Assembly: GCF_016919005.1 (NCBI RefSeq)
Contig: NZ_JAFFQE010000002.1
Location: 1-64,000, forward strand
Origin: Desulfopila inferna
Lineage (GTDB): Bacteria > Desulfobacterota > Desulfobulbia > Desulfobulbales > Desulfocapsaceae
DNA: 64,000 nucleotides
Reading direction: 5' to 3'
The notes beneath the pieces were generated by a model that saw only the letters and a program-made list of their open reading frames with translations, was not told the DNA's origin and did no database searches. Position numbers and translations under genes: made by a program. Shown in pieces: positions 26,835 through 38,484 of this stretch; position 1 is the stretch's first letter; each line of letters opens with the position of its first letter.

Positions 26835-28283
26835 TCAATTGGTCAGGGTATCCAGTTTTTTTCCCTGGGCGTCTATAATAGTCAAGGATACAGGAACACC
26901 GCCATCCAGGCGGTGGGTAGCACAAGACATTCACGGGTCGTAGGCCCTGACCGCCATCTCCACCTTGTTAAGCAGCCCCTGTGAATAGTTGCCGTTTTTA
27001 ATTAAAGCCGCAGCAGCCTGCTTCACGCTCATGTTCATCGGGCCGATATTGTGGGTGGTGCCGACAATGAGATTGGCGCTTTTTATGCACCCGGCATCAT
27101 CGGTTGTGTAATCATGAATGAGTGTGCCCCGCGGCGCCTCGACGATTCCCACGCCCCGGCCGGCACGCGGCTCGGCCTTTGCCCTGATATCAGTATCTGT
27201 CACCCCGGGCTGTTCAAGCAGTTCTATGGTCCGTTCACAGGCGTAGACCATCTCGATGAGACGGGCATAATGATAGAGCAGGGTCTGCTGCGCCATTCTG
27301 CCGAATTTTTCGCGAAATTGCTCGAGCTCCGCTTGAGCCAGGGGAGTCGAGATTCTCTCGCAGACATTAATGCGCGCCAGGGTGTTGGCGCGATAAATCC
27401 CTTTGGGATTGGCAAGATCCAGGGAAAAGCCTTCGTTCCATGATTTTGCATAGGGCATTTTCGAATATCCCCAGGGCTCCACATGCTCACCGATATAGGC
27501 GGTGTAGTCTTCGGCTTCAAAATCGGTCCAGGTACCATCCGCCCTCATCAATCTCTGCTGTCCGTCATACAACCGCAGAGCGCCGTCATTCCGGTCCACA
27601 GTGGCCAGAAAGCCTGTAGTGATATTTCCGAGTTGGCCGATGACATCCTCATACTTTGAAAAGACATTTTTTTTGGCATAACCAATGCCGTAGCAGGCAA
27701 AATCCAACAGGGTGCGGGTATCTGCTAGCATTTCCAGCCGTTCCGATTCCAGCATCGGCTTGGAAAATCCTCCCACAACCCCGGCAACGGGATGAATGGC
27801 CTTACCGGCAAAACGCTCAAGCATCATCTGGGCAAGCTGCCTCATTTTGACCACCCGGCGGGCAAGCTCGGGATTGGCCTTGACGATGCCCATGACATTT
27901 CTCACCGAATAATCCGAATCGGGTCCAAGAACAAAATCAGGCGCGGCAAGGAAAAAGAAATGAAGAATTTTATCGTGAATATGAGCGAGCACCTGGCAGA
28001 TTTCACGCAGCCGATGTCCTGCAGGCGCAGGAGTTATCCCGAAAGCAGCGTCGACGGCCTTTACCGAGGCCAGGTGATGCATCCAGGGACATATGCCGCA
28101 GACCCGGTTGACTATTCGTGGGATCTCTTCCGCCGGTCTTCCTTCGATAAACTTTTCGAATCCACGCAATGACTGAATGTGCAGATAGGCATTCTCGACA
28201 TTGCCTGAATCATCGAGATGAATTGCTATTCTGGCATGCCCTTCGATACGGGTAACCGGTGAAATATTAACGACAGTTCCCAT
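26835..28283 (-). CDS. mvhA: F420-non-reducing [NiFeSe] hydrogenase large subunit with in-frame UGA (selenocysteine)
   Basis: The apparent stop TGA at 26931-26933 should be read as selenocysteine 451. The codons around it give D-P-U-M-S-C-A-T-H, the C-terminal Ni-Fe motif (D-P-C-x-x-C-x-x-H), with U at the first Cys. The frame stays open for 31 more residues to a TGA at 26835-26837, for a 482-residue precursor. The N-terminal motif R-V-C-G-I-C-P-W-M-H-H is intact at ~60-70. The 25 residues after the final His are the peptide expected to be removed by a maturation protease, encoded first in this operon. Together with MvhG and MvhD it oxidises H2 and passes electrons to HdrA in the cytoplasm. 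RBS GGGAG; starts one base after the mvhG stop. Confidence 0.92.
26897..26915 (-). promoter_or_regulatory. Putative bacterial SECIS element of mvhA
   Basis: On the minus strand CACCGCC and GGCGGTG make a 7-bp perfect stem around the loop TGGAT, 15 bases after the UGA codon. Bacterial SECIS elements sit immediately 3' of UGA and need a G in the apical loop; GG lies 24-25 bases after the UGA here. The stem and loop are seen directly; recognition by SelB is inferred. Confidence 0.75.
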
Positions 28284-28284
28284 T

Positions 28285-29214
28285 CTACTCCCTTTTTTTC
28301 AGTGGCCGAAGCCTGCCATGCGCTCCTGAAAATCTCAGAATGGAGCGGCGATCGACTACTGTTTTATACTGTATTCCGTTGCTTGCCATGGCGTTCATCA
28401 TATCGAGCATCTGATTGCCGCCCCTGCGCACCGGGCCATAGCAGCCCCGGCAGGGAACCCGGGCATGTATGCATCTTGGGGCTCCCGTGCCGGCGCATCC
28501 GGCAAGAGTCACCGGACCGAGGCACATAAATCCCTGCTCCAGCAGGCAACGCATGGTCTCCAGCTCTTCATCACTTTTATACCGGGCATTGACCAGAAAA
28601 CGCCTGACCTTGGCCACTTCACCTTTTCCCTCTCTTTTCGCCGGGCAGGTTTCGCAGACGCTCCTTTGCGGAAGAACCATCTCCCGCTCCTCCACCTGCG
28701 CCATAATGACCTCCCGGATCAGAGAAGGATTTGGAGGGCAGCCGGGCAGCAGCAAATCTATGGTTGTTTTTTCATCACAGCCGTATACCCTGTCCAGCGG
28801 TCCCGGAACTTCGATATCGGGTACCGCACTGCCGGGATCGGTGGTTACCGTCTGGAAAATCTCCTGCCAGCTTCGGCGGCGGTCCTGGCCGTTCATCAAC
28901 GCCGGAATGCCGCCGTGAGTGGCGCAGGTTCCTATGGCGACCAGCACCTTGCATTTCCTGCGCATTTCCTCGAGGATGTCCAGGTGTTCGGTGTTACCTG
29001 CTCCTCCGGAGACGAAACCGACATCGGCTTCGGGAAGTGAGAGTTTTTCAGCGTCGCCCGTCTGTCCGAGATATTTATGGTCCATCAGCAGAGGAGCATG
29101 GACAATATCGATATGTTCGGTCAATAGGGATATCAGCTCTTCGCCCATATTCAAAAAGGAAATTTCACACCCCGAACAGGATCCCAGCCACTCCAGGGAA
29201 ACTCGTAAAGCCAT
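28285..29214 (-). CDS. mvhG: F420-non-reducing hydrogenase small subunit
   Basis: 309 residues with the small-subunit pattern: proximal cluster ligands in WLGSCSGCE (~10-18), IGTCATHGG (~93), LLPGCPPNP (~150). Further Cys groups follow (SVCETCPAKR, AGCAGTGAPRC, PCRGCYGP) for the medial and distal [4Fe-4S] clusters. No twin-arginine signal, so it is cytoplasmic as expected for Mvh. It conducts electrons from the Ni-Fe site to MvhD. The stop codon is one base from the mvhA start; the mvhD stop is 16 bases upstream. Confidence 0.93.
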   Translation of the reverse strand: MALRVSLEWLGSCSGCEISFLNMGEELISLLTEHIDIVHAPLLMDHKYLGQTGDAEKLSLPEADVGFVSGGAGNTEHLDILEEMRRKCKVLVAIGTCATHGGIPALMNGQDRRRSWQEIFQTVTTDPGSAVPDIEVPGPLDRVYGCDEKTTIDLLLPGCPPNPSLIREVIMAQVEEREMVLPQRSVCETCPAKREGKGEVAKVRRFLVNARYKSDEELETMRCLLEQGFMCLGPVTLAGCAGTGAPRCIHARVPCRGCYGPVRRGGNQMLDMMNAMASNGIQYKTVVDRRSILRFSGAHGRLRPLKKRE

Positions 29215-29230
29215 GTCTACACTTCCTTAG

Positions 29231-29644
29231 TCAATCTGTTTCCTGAACACCCGCTGAATCCAGCTGCTTCACCCTTTCCGTCATCTCGGTAACGACTTCA
29301 ACAAATTTCTCGGGCTCGGCGGAGGATATCCAGGATATGGAAAAACGCTCCTGCTCAAAACCAAAATCTTCGAGCAGGTCGGCAATCATATCGGAGCGGG
29401 CCAGGGCCTTGTAATTTCCGTCTATATAGTGGCATTCTCCCAGATGACAGCCAAGTATGACAACACCGCCGGCCCCCTTGGAGAGAGCTTCAAGAACCAG
29501 CTCCGGATGAACCATACCAGAACACATGACCCTGATGATCCTGATATTGTGCGGATATTTCAGCCTGGACGACCCAGCTAGATCAGCTGCCGCATAGGAG
29601 CACCAGTTGCAGCAGAAGGCTATGATTTTCGGTTCCTGATTCAT
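29231..29644 (-). CDS. mvhD: Hydrogenase iron-sulfur subunit MvhD
   Basis: 137 residues with the MvhD pattern: FCCNWCSYAAADLAG near the N-terminus, RVMCSGMV (~43) and ILGCHLGECHY (~70), giving the cysteines for its [2Fe-2S] cluster. It forms the electrical link between the hydrogenase and HdrA. Some relatives carry selenocysteine here; all relevant codons are Cys in this gene. The GTG three codons upstream is too close to GGAG; ATG at 29644 is preferred. Confidence 0.92.
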   Translation of the reverse strand: MNQEPKIIAFCCNWCSYAAADLAGSSRLKYPHNIRIIRVMCSGMVHPELVLEALSKGAGGVVILGCHLGECHYIDGNYKALARSDMIADLLEDFGFEQERFSISWISSAEPEKFVEVVTEMTERVKQLDSAGVQETD

Positions 29645-29681
29645 CTCTTGCACTCCTCTCCCTTTTTCTTGCTCGCTATTA

Positions 29682-32600
29682 TCATAGCAGGGCCGCTTTA
29701 ATTTGACTGCCGAGCTGCTCCATGGTGAAACCGGCTACATCGATTCCCCTCATCGGACAGGTGCCCTGGCATAGGCCGCAGCCTTTGCACTTGGCATTGT
29801 TTATACGCACCAGTTTCCTGGGCTGGGCACCTTCACCCTGATCGATCTCGATCAATTCTATGGCATGATAGGGGCAAACGTCGATGCATAGAGCACAGCC
29901 GTCGCAGGTATGCTCATTGACGACAGCCTTGAGGGCATCGAGATAAATCTCCTTCCTGGAGAGCAGAGTAGTCGCCCGTGCCGAGGCCGCGAGTGCCTGG
30001 GAAATCGACTCATCGACAGGCTTCGGGTACTGGGCCAGACCCGCTGTAAAAATACCTTCCGTGGTGAAATCCACCGGACGCAGCTTGGCATGAGCTTCCT
30101 GGAAAAACCCGTTGCTGTCCAGAGGTATCCTGTAGTGCTGTGCCAGCCTGTTGATCTCCATATCAGCGACGATGGCAGTGGCCAGGATGACCATATCCGC
30201 TTTTATCCGCACCGGACGGTGGAGGACGTGATCCCAGACATTCACCAGTATCTGCCGGCCAGTCTCCTCCACCTGGGGTTTGCCATGCAATTCGTAATTG
30301 ATGAAGACAACCCCCATTTCGCGGGCCTTCTTGAAAAGATACTCGCGCTCGCCGTAGGTGCGCATATCCCGGTAGAGGATGTAGACGTTCCTGGTAGGAT
30401 CTTCGCGCTTCAACTCGATGGCGGACTGCACCGAGTGGGTGCAGCATACCTTGGAGCAGTACATGCGTCCTTTTTCCCGGGAACCGACACACTGTATGAA
30501 GACAAAAGACTTGCCCCGCTTGACATGCTTTTCCTTGAGTTCGTGCAGTTTTTCAAACTCGATTGCGGTAACCACGCAGCGGATTTGTTTATATCCATAT
30601 TCAGTCGGTCGGAAGATATGGGCGCCGGTAGCCATTATGCCAATGCCGTGTTCAACTGTTTTGGCCTTCCGCCCTGGTGATTTCAAAGTGGTTTTGAAGT
30701 TGCCGACGAATCCTTCGGCCTTGCTCACTTCCGTTTCGGTGTGCAGATTGATCTTTTCATGCATATTGACCCTGTCAATCAGCTTTGCCACCTGCATGGG
30801 AATATGTACACCGGAAAAAGTGTGTTTGAGATTGAGGGCATTGCCGCCCAGGCGATCTGATTTTTCCACCAGGTCTACCTCAAAGCCCTGATTGGCCAGA
30901 TTGAGTGCGGCGGTCATGCCGGCTATGCCGCCGCCCACCACCAGTCCCTTCTGGATTATCGGCACGGCAACTGGCTGCAGTGCCGCAGCATGGATCACCT
31001 TGGCTACCGCCATGCGCACCAGATCCTTAGCCTTCAGGGTAGCGAACCGGCTGTCGTGAACCCATGAATTCTGGTTCCTGATGTTTGCCATTTCCAACAG
31101 ATATTCATTAAGACCGGCGCTTTTCAGGGTCTCCCGGAAAAGCGGCTCATGGGTCCGCGGCGTACATGCGGCAATAACCACCCTGTTCAAACCCTTCTCC
31201 CTGATGGAACTGGTCAGAATCTCCTGGGTTTCCTGGGAACAGGAAAAAAGATTTCTCTCCACATGGACCACGCCGGGCAGGCCGGAGGCATATTGCTCCA
31301 GTTCGGCCACATCGACAATATCGGATATATTGGAGCCGCAATGACAGACAAAAACCCCAATCCGGGCCTCTTCGCCGGCGACGCTACGCTCTTCGGAGTA
31401 GCTTCTTATCGTTCTCATCTCGCCACGCACCGGGGCAAGATTGCCGGCCACAGCGGCGGCGGCAGCGGAGCCTTCGACGACGCATTGCGGAATCTCCTTG
31501 GGTCCTGAAAAGGCGCCGCAGGTAAAAATTCCCTCTTTCGAGGTGGTTACCGGGGCAAAATCCGAGGTGGAGGCAAAGTTGCTGGCGGAAAGCTGAATAC
31601 CTGCTATTTCAGCAAGCTTCCTTACATGCCGGGGAGTTCTGAGGCCGACGGAGAGCACTACCATATCAAAGAGTTCTTCCATCTGTCGGCCCTCTTCATT
31701 TATGTAGTGCAGGCGCAGGTCTCCGTTTTTGGAAGAAGGCTCGACTCCATGCACCCGGCAGCGCACAAAGCGGACGTTATCTTCGGTTTTGGCCTTTTCC
31801 ATATAGGTGTCGAAATCCTTGCCATGGGTCCGCATATCCATATAATAGATAGCCGCCGACATCCCGGGGAAATGCTGTTTGGCGATAACCGCCTCCTTTA
31901 TGGCATACATGCAGCAGACCGAGGAGCAGTAACCGTTACCGCATCTGTTCTCATCCCGTGAACCGACGCATTGAAGAAAGGCGATTTTGCGGACCGGCTT
32001 GCCGTCGGAGGGTCTGAGTAGATGTCCTTGCGTCGGACCGGTCGCGGAAAGATAGCGCTCGAGCTGCAATGAGGTGATGACATTAGGGAATTTGCCATAT
32101 CCCCATACCCCTGCCGGAGCCGGATCAAAGGCTTCGAATCCCGGAGCCAGGATCAGGGCTCCCACCGACAGCTCATGTACCTTACCGGAATCATCGAAGT
32201 TGATGGCCCCGGCGACGCAGACCTGCTCACAGATCCCGCAGGAACCTGGTTTTTGCAGGCGCAGGCAGGCATCGGGGTCGATCTGGTATTTCAGCGGCAC
32301 AGCCTGCGCGTATTTTACATAAACGGCCTTACGTTTACCGGTCGAGGCATCGTATTCATTATCCACGGTTTTCGGGCATTGCGCGGCACATATACCGCAG
32401 GCGATGCACTTTCCGGGATCAACGAAACGGGGGCGCTCATTGACTGTTACCCGGAAGTTACCGGCGGTCCCGGTTATCCTGGTAACCTCGCTGAGCGTCA
32501 ATATTTTAATATTGAGATGTCTGCCGCATTCCACCATTTTGGGGGCAAGGATGCACATCGAGCAGTCATTGGTGGGAAATGTTTTGTCCAGTTGTGACAT

Positions 32601-32738
32601 GGCGCCGCCGATGGCACCTGTTCTTTCGATCAGGTAGACATAATAGCCGGAATCGGCAAGATCCAGTGCAGCCTGCATTCCCGTGACCCCGCCACCGACT
32701 ATCAGGACCGATCCGACCTTCATCGGTTCACTCAACAT
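29682..32738 (-). CDS. hdrA: HdrA-like flavoprotein, double-length
   Basis: 1,018 residues, much longer than classic HdrA (~650). Two flavin-binding modules are visible: SVLIVGGGVTGMQAALDL near the N-terminus and KGLVVGGGIAGMTAALNL at ~residue 610. The first module carries PTNDCSMCILAPK and a ferredoxin-type insert (CIACGICAAQCP; CGICEQVC). A middle segment has GVFVCHCGSNI. The C-terminus carries two [4Fe-4S] motifs (CDGCALCIDVCP, CKGCGLCQGTCP). The flavin of HdrA splits electron pairs between a low-potential (ferredoxin) and a high-potential (disulfide) branch. Longer upstream starts are open, but GAGGAGAG lies before the ATG at 32738. Flanked by the HdrC-HdrB-like fusion and mvhD. Confidence 0.93.
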   Translation of the reverse strand: MLSEPMKVGSVLIVGGGVTGMQAALDLADSGYYVYLIERTGAIGGAMSQLDKTFPTNDCSMCILAPKMVECGRHLNIKILTLSEVTRITGTAGNFRVTVNERPRFVDPGKCIACGICAAQCPKTVDNEYDASTGKRKAVYVKYAQAVPLKYQIDPDACLRLQKPGSCGICEQVCVAGAINFDDSGKVHELSVGALILAPGFEAFDPAPAGVWGYGKFPNVITSLQLERYLSATGPTQGHLLRPSDGKPVRKIAFLQCVGSRDENRCGNGYCSSVCCMYAIKEAVIAKQHFPGMSAAIYYMDMRTHGKDFDTYMEKAKTEDNVRFVRCRVHGVEPSSKNGDLRLHYINEEGRQMEELFDMVVLSVGLRTPRHVRKLAEIAGIQLSASNFASTSDFAPVTTSKEGIFTCGAFSGPKEIPQCVVEGSAAAAAVAGNLAPVRGEMRTIRSYSEERSVAGEEARIGVFVCHCGSNISDIVDVAELEQYASGLPGVVHVERNLFSCSQETQEILTSSIREKGLNRVVIAACTPRTHEPLFRETLKSAGLNEYLLEMANIRNQNSWVHDSRFATLKAKDLVRMAVAKVIHAAALQPVAVPIIQKGLVVGGGIAGMTAALNLANQGFEVDLVEKSDRLGGNALNLKHTFSGVHIPMQVAKLIDRVNMHEKINLHTETEVSKAEGFVGNFKTTLKSPGRKAKTVEHGIGIMATGAHIFRPTEYGYKQIRCVVTAIEFEKLHELKEKHVKRGKSFVFIQCVGSREKGRMYCSKVCCTHSVQSAIELKREDPTRNVYILYRDMRTYGEREYLFKKAREMGVVFINYELHGKPQVEETGRQILVNVWDHVLHRPVRIKADMVILATAIVADMEINRLAQHYRIPLDSNGFFQEAHAKLRPVDFTTEGIFTAGLAQYPKPVDESISQALAASARATTLLSRKEIYLDALKAVVNEHTCDGCALCIDVCPYHAIELIEIDQGEGAQPRKLVRINNAKCKGCGLCQGTCPMRGIDVAGFTMEQLGSQIKAALL

Positions 32739-32814
32739 GAGCTCTCTCCTCTTTCCATATTTCCTGCATTGATCAGAACCGCTTCCTTTTCGTCGACATA
32801 CACGTTTGTCCATC

Positions 32815-34272
32815 TCATGGCGCATCCGGCAAAATCAGCGAATCGGCTACAAGCTCCCAGAGATACTTGACTTCAACATTGAGATTATATTCCTGAACCA
32901 GGGATTTCTTGAGTTGATCTCTGCAGCCGTGACAGGAGGCGACGACAAGTTCCGCTTCCGATTCGGTTATCTGCCGAGCCTTCATGCGGCCGTAATAGAT
33001 TCTTTCCGCGGAAAAGGGCATGGCCCAGGCCCCGCCACCGGCTCCGCAGCAGTAGTTGGTCTGCCGATTTGGTTCCATTTCAACCATATCGGGGCAGCAG
33101 GCGCGGACTATCTCCCGGCCCTCTTCGAAATATTCCTGGCCGAAGGCCTTGAGGGATTTACGGCCATAATTACAGGGATCGTGGTAAACGGTTTTCTGTG
33201 GATGCCTGCTCTGATCGATCTGGATCCGGCCTTCATGGATATACTTGAGGAGCAGGTCGAAGAGCGTACAGATCTTGAATTCTTTCAAGGCGTCGGGATA
33301 CCATCTGTTAAGCCCGTAGCGGGTAGCATAATAGGAATGACCTGATTCCGGAAGCAACAGAACCTCACAGTTGAGCCTTCGCATATTATCGACGATCCTG
33401 CCGACCACAGTTTTCATCGACTCATCGTCACCTGAAAAATATCCCCAGTTGAGTCCTTCCCAGTTCTCCGAGGATATCGTCCATGATTCACCGGCGGCAT
33501 GATAGATTTTCCACCACCATTTCAGGTCATCCGGTTCGGCAAAGGGCTCCTTCGAATTCACCTGGACCAGGATTCTGGCACCGTGGGCATCGATGGGTGT
33601 GGCAAAACCGGGGCAGGATTCCTCGGCAAGCTCCTCCCCCAGTCCTTCCAGCAGCGAGATAAAGTCTTCCTTGGGAATTCCCAGATTATTGCCGCGTTCA
33701 AGACAGGTAATAACCCCTTTATGAATCGGACCGGGGACCAGATCCCTGGGACGAAGGGAGCGGATCTTGCGGATAAGCTGCATAATTTCAATATTGGCCG
33801 GGCAGACGTTCTCGCATTTGGCACACATGGTGCATTTCCATGGCCAGTCCGTGGCTAGAAGATCTTCTTCCATGCCGAGAAAGGTCATGCGTACGATCTT
33901 GCGCGGATCCAGGCCATCGACTCCTGCAATAGGACAGGCGCTGGCACAGGTTCCGCAAGTCAGACAGCCATCTGCCCACTTGGGATCGTCATAGAATTTT
34001 TTCATGGGACCGCCGAGTTCGATTACCGGAAGTTCCGAGTTTTTCTCCTCCAGTGATTTGACGGTTTCGAGATCTACATGACTATTAGGTCGAACAAGGG
34101 GCTTGCGGCCGAATTTCTCACATAATTCCTGGTAATCATCAAACTTCATAAGATACTTTCTGCCGGGTCCTTCTTTGGCTTCCAGGGTACCGGCGTTTAT
34201 CCAGTTTCTTATGGTATTTCGATGCACACCAAATTCTTCGGCCATTTCACTGACTTTAAATTCGTACATCAT
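32815..34272 (-). CDS. HTH-HdrC-HdrB-like fusion iron-sulfur protein
   Basis: 485 residues in three parts. Residues ~1-55 look like a MerR/excisionase-type helix-turn-helix (KVSEMAEEFGVHRNTIRNWINAGTL). Residues ~95-175 hold two [4Fe-4S] motifs of the HdrC type (CLTCGTCASACP, CTMCAKCENVCP). Residues ~230-475 are a CCG-domain region: HDPCNYGRK, NYCCGAGGG and VASCHGCRDQL make one complete CCG motif. The corresponding first motif has lost its cysteines (LPESGHSYYATRY). It should be the disulfide-reducing or thiol-handling arm of the Hdr complex. Starts six bases from the protease gene stop and is followed by hdrA. Why a DNA-binding-like domain is attached is unknown. Confidence 0.85.
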   Translation of the reverse strand: MMYEFKVSEMAEEFGVHRNTIRNWINAGTLEAKEGPGRKYLMKFDDYQELCEKFGRKPLVRPNSHVDLETVKSLEEKNSELPVIELGGPMKKFYDDPKWADGCLTCGTCASACPIAGVDGLDPRKIVRMTFLGMEEDLLATDWPWKCTMCAKCENVCPANIEIMQLIRKIRSLRPRDLVPGPIHKGVITCLERGNNLGIPKEDFISLLEGLGEELAEESCPGFATPIDAHGARILVQVNSKEPFAEPDDLKWWWKIYHAAGESWTISSENWEGLNWGYFSGDDESMKTVVGRIVDNMRRLNCEVLLLPESGHSYYATRYGLNRWYPDALKEFKICTLFDLLLKYIHEGRIQIDQSRHPQKTVYHDPCNYGRKSLKAFGQEYFEEGREIVRACCPDMVEMEPNRQTNYCCGAGGGAWAMPFSAERIYYGRMKARQITESEAELVVASCHGCRDQLKKSLVQEYNLNVEVKYLWELVADSLILPDAP

Positions 34273-34278
34273 GCAGGA

Positions 34279-34779
34279 TCACCTCATTTCACTGTTAACA
34301 GACAGAATCTGCAATATTTTATCACAGGCGGCAAAAACGGCTTTCTTCATACTCGGTGACAGTCCCGGTTGAATTTCATCTGGAATGTATTCAACCTGGG
34401 CCGCCAGAATGATAATCCGCATGCCGGTATGTTCTTCGAGTTCAGAGAGTAGATTAACGGTGGGGAACTGATGGAGTGAGAAATCGTGGATCTTCTGCGC
34501 AGGAATTGACGAAGATTCAATGAGAAAGACATCACCAGGTTTCCTGTCCCGGAAATCAACGGCATCCAGAATAATCAGGGTATCCGGACGCCCCTCGGAA
34601 CTCAGAAGATAATCAAAAAGATATTCCCTGACATTGGTACCCGCATCGATTGCCGCAACCGAATCCGGTAATGCATATCTCGAATTGAGTTCGTCGATTA
34701 CAGCCGGTCCAAAGCCATCATCCCCCATTATCAGGTTGCCGCACCCGAATATAACCTTCGAGCAACTCTCTTGTGCCAT
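34279..34779 (-). CDS. Hydrogenase maturation protease (HycI/FrhD type)
   Basis: About 166 residues with the FGCGNLIMGDDGFGP signature (Ni-sensing acidic residue in G-D-D-G), AIDAGTN and LIILDAVDF motifs of [NiFe]-hydrogenase C-terminal endopeptidases, and a late histidine region (DFSLHQFPTV). It should cleave the 25-residue peptide after the final His of MvhA once Ni is inserted, in the cytoplasm. It is the first gene of the six-gene hydrogenase/Hdr operon. ATG at 34779 is taken as the start, with GAGAGG somewhat far upstream; a TTG at 34800 is possible. Confidence 0.88.
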   Translation of the reverse strand: MAQESCSKVIFGCGNLIMGDDGFGPAVIDELNSRYALPDSVAAIDAGTNVREYLFDYLLSSEGRPDTLIILDAVDFRDRKPGDVFLIESSSIPAQKIHDFSLHQFPTVNLLSELEEHTGMRIIILAAQVEYIPDEIQPGLSPSMKKAVFAACDKILQILSVNSEMR

Positions 34780-35013
34780 TGTGCAAACTATGCCTCTCAA
34801 TCTTTTTGAGATTGATTGGTATCACAACAGAACCTTTTATTCAAGCACAATTCGCACACAGAGCCGATATTTTCAACACAAAAACAATATTTAACAAAGA
34901 AATCAGATCTCAAAAGAAGGCCCTGCGAACAGTAGCTTACCTTCATATTTGATATCGCCACGGGCTTCCGCTGCTACCGCACTTCGGGATAATCGAAACC
35001 CGGTGTCTTTTTT

Positions 35014-36024
35014 TCAATAGCCTTCGGGGTTATTTTTCTGCCAGTTCCAGGTGGACTCGCACATTTCCTCAAGACCTCTTTCAGCCCGCCAGCCCAGTTC
35101 TTTCAGAGCCTTGGCCGGATCGGCATAACAGGTGGCGATATCCCCGGGTCGTCTCTTGGCTATCCTATAAGGAATGGCCTTGCCGCAAACCTTCTCGAAG
35201 GCGTGAGCAATCTCGAGAACACTGTACCCCTTCCCCGTTCCGAGATTGTAGATAGAAACACCGCTGCCGCTATTCATCTTCTGCAGCGCCTTGACATGCC
35301 CAAGAGCCAGATCGACCACGTGAATGTAATCACGCACGCCGGTGCCGTCCCTGGTGGGGTAATCGTTCCCGAAAACCGAGAGCTCCCTAAGTTTGCCTAC
35401 GGCAACCTGCGAGACATACGGCATCAGATTATTGGGAATGCCGTCCGGATCTTCACCGATGCGGCCACTATGGTGCGCCCCGACCGGATTGAAATAGCGC
35501 AAAAGAATGACATCCCAGCCATCGAGGGCCATGCTGAGATCAGTCAATATCTCCTCACTCATTAATTTGGTCCTGCCGTAGGGGTTGGTGCAGGATAGCG
35601 GAAAATCTTCAGTTATCGGCACGGTGGCGGGATCGCCATACACCGTCGCCGACGAACTGAAAATAATGCTCTTAACGTCATGACGAACCATAACATCACA
35701 GAGATTGAGCGTAGCTTTGATGTTATTGTTGTAATAAAGCAGAGGCTTTGCCACGGATTCCCCCACAGCTTTCAACCCGGCAAAGTGGATGACTCCATCT
35801 ATCGGTGAAGCGGAGTTGAACACCTTTTCCAGCCCTTCCATGTCGAGCAGATCAACCTCATGAAACTCAACTGGCCTGCCGGTCAATTCCTCGACCCTTC
35901 TCAACGATTCCCTGCTGGAGTTGACCAGGTTGTCGATCACAACCACCTGATGGCCGGCCTCAAGGAGTTCGAGACAGGTATGACTGCCGATATAACCTGC
36001 ACCGCCGGTTACTACTATTTTCAT
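35014..36024 (-). CDS. galE: UDP-glucose 4-epimerase
   Basis: 336 residues, usual GalE length. GGAGYIGSH at the N-terminus binds [11 protein letters not shown] and Y-G-R-T-K (catalytic Tyr/Lys) lie near residues 120-150. The C-terminal part shows [12 protein letters not shown] and [13 protein letters not shown]. It interconverts UDP-glucose and UDP-galactose for envelope polysaccharides. The frame is open 40 codons further upstream, but the family N-terminus and a GGAG site put the start at 36024. It lies 230 bases upstream of the hydrogenase operon on the same strand, without a visible terminator between. Confidence 0.95.
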   Translation of the reverse strand: MKIVVTGGAGYIGSHTCLELLEAGHQVVVIDNLVNSSRESLRRVEELTGRPVEFHEVDLLDMEGLEKVFNSASPIDGVIHFAGLKAVGESVAKPLLYYNNNIKATLNLCDVMVRHDVKSIIFSSSATVYGDPATVPITEDFPLSCTNPYGRTKLMSEEILTDLSMALDGWDVILLRYFNPVGAHHSGRIGEDPDGIPNNLMPYVSQVAVGKLRELSVFGNDYPTRDGTGVRDYIHVVDLALGHVKALQKMNSGSGVSIYNLGTGKGYSVLEIAHAFEKVCGKAIPYRIAKRRPGDIATCYADPAKALKELGWRAERGLEEMCESTWNWQKNNPEGY

Positions 36025-36173
36025 AATTTCTCCGATCGAGCTAACTATAGGTAATAGAGAGATTGATATATTTAGACTCGACAAACTAGTCATTCTGTTT
36101 TTATTATTCAAGGATGAAAGAAAGATCCGCAGGCGGATCATCATCTTTTACACTCAACCACGAGGAGAACATC

Positions 36174-38364
<2,191 letters not shown>

Positions 38365-38445
38365 TACCTTACAGATTGTTTTCTTGTTTTTTTTGCAAGA
38401 AAATTATCTTTCTAAAGGTTCTTATCCAGCTCAGCTGGGTTAGTC
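38365..38445 (-). repeat. Repeat family B, full copy (copy 5)
   Basis: On the minus strand it reads CTAACCCAGCTGAGCTGG, then ATAAGAACCTTTAGA, then a hairpin whose arms are TTTTCTTG and CAAGAAAA with a run of A between, ending AATCTGTAAGGTACTA. It is the reverse complement of copy 4 with few differences. It starts one base after the ligA stop and may double as its terminator; the response-regulator gene starts 40 bases later. Confidence 0.82.
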
Positions 38446-38484
38446 TTACTCCGTTTTTTGATTTTTACTATCAGGTGAAGAAAA

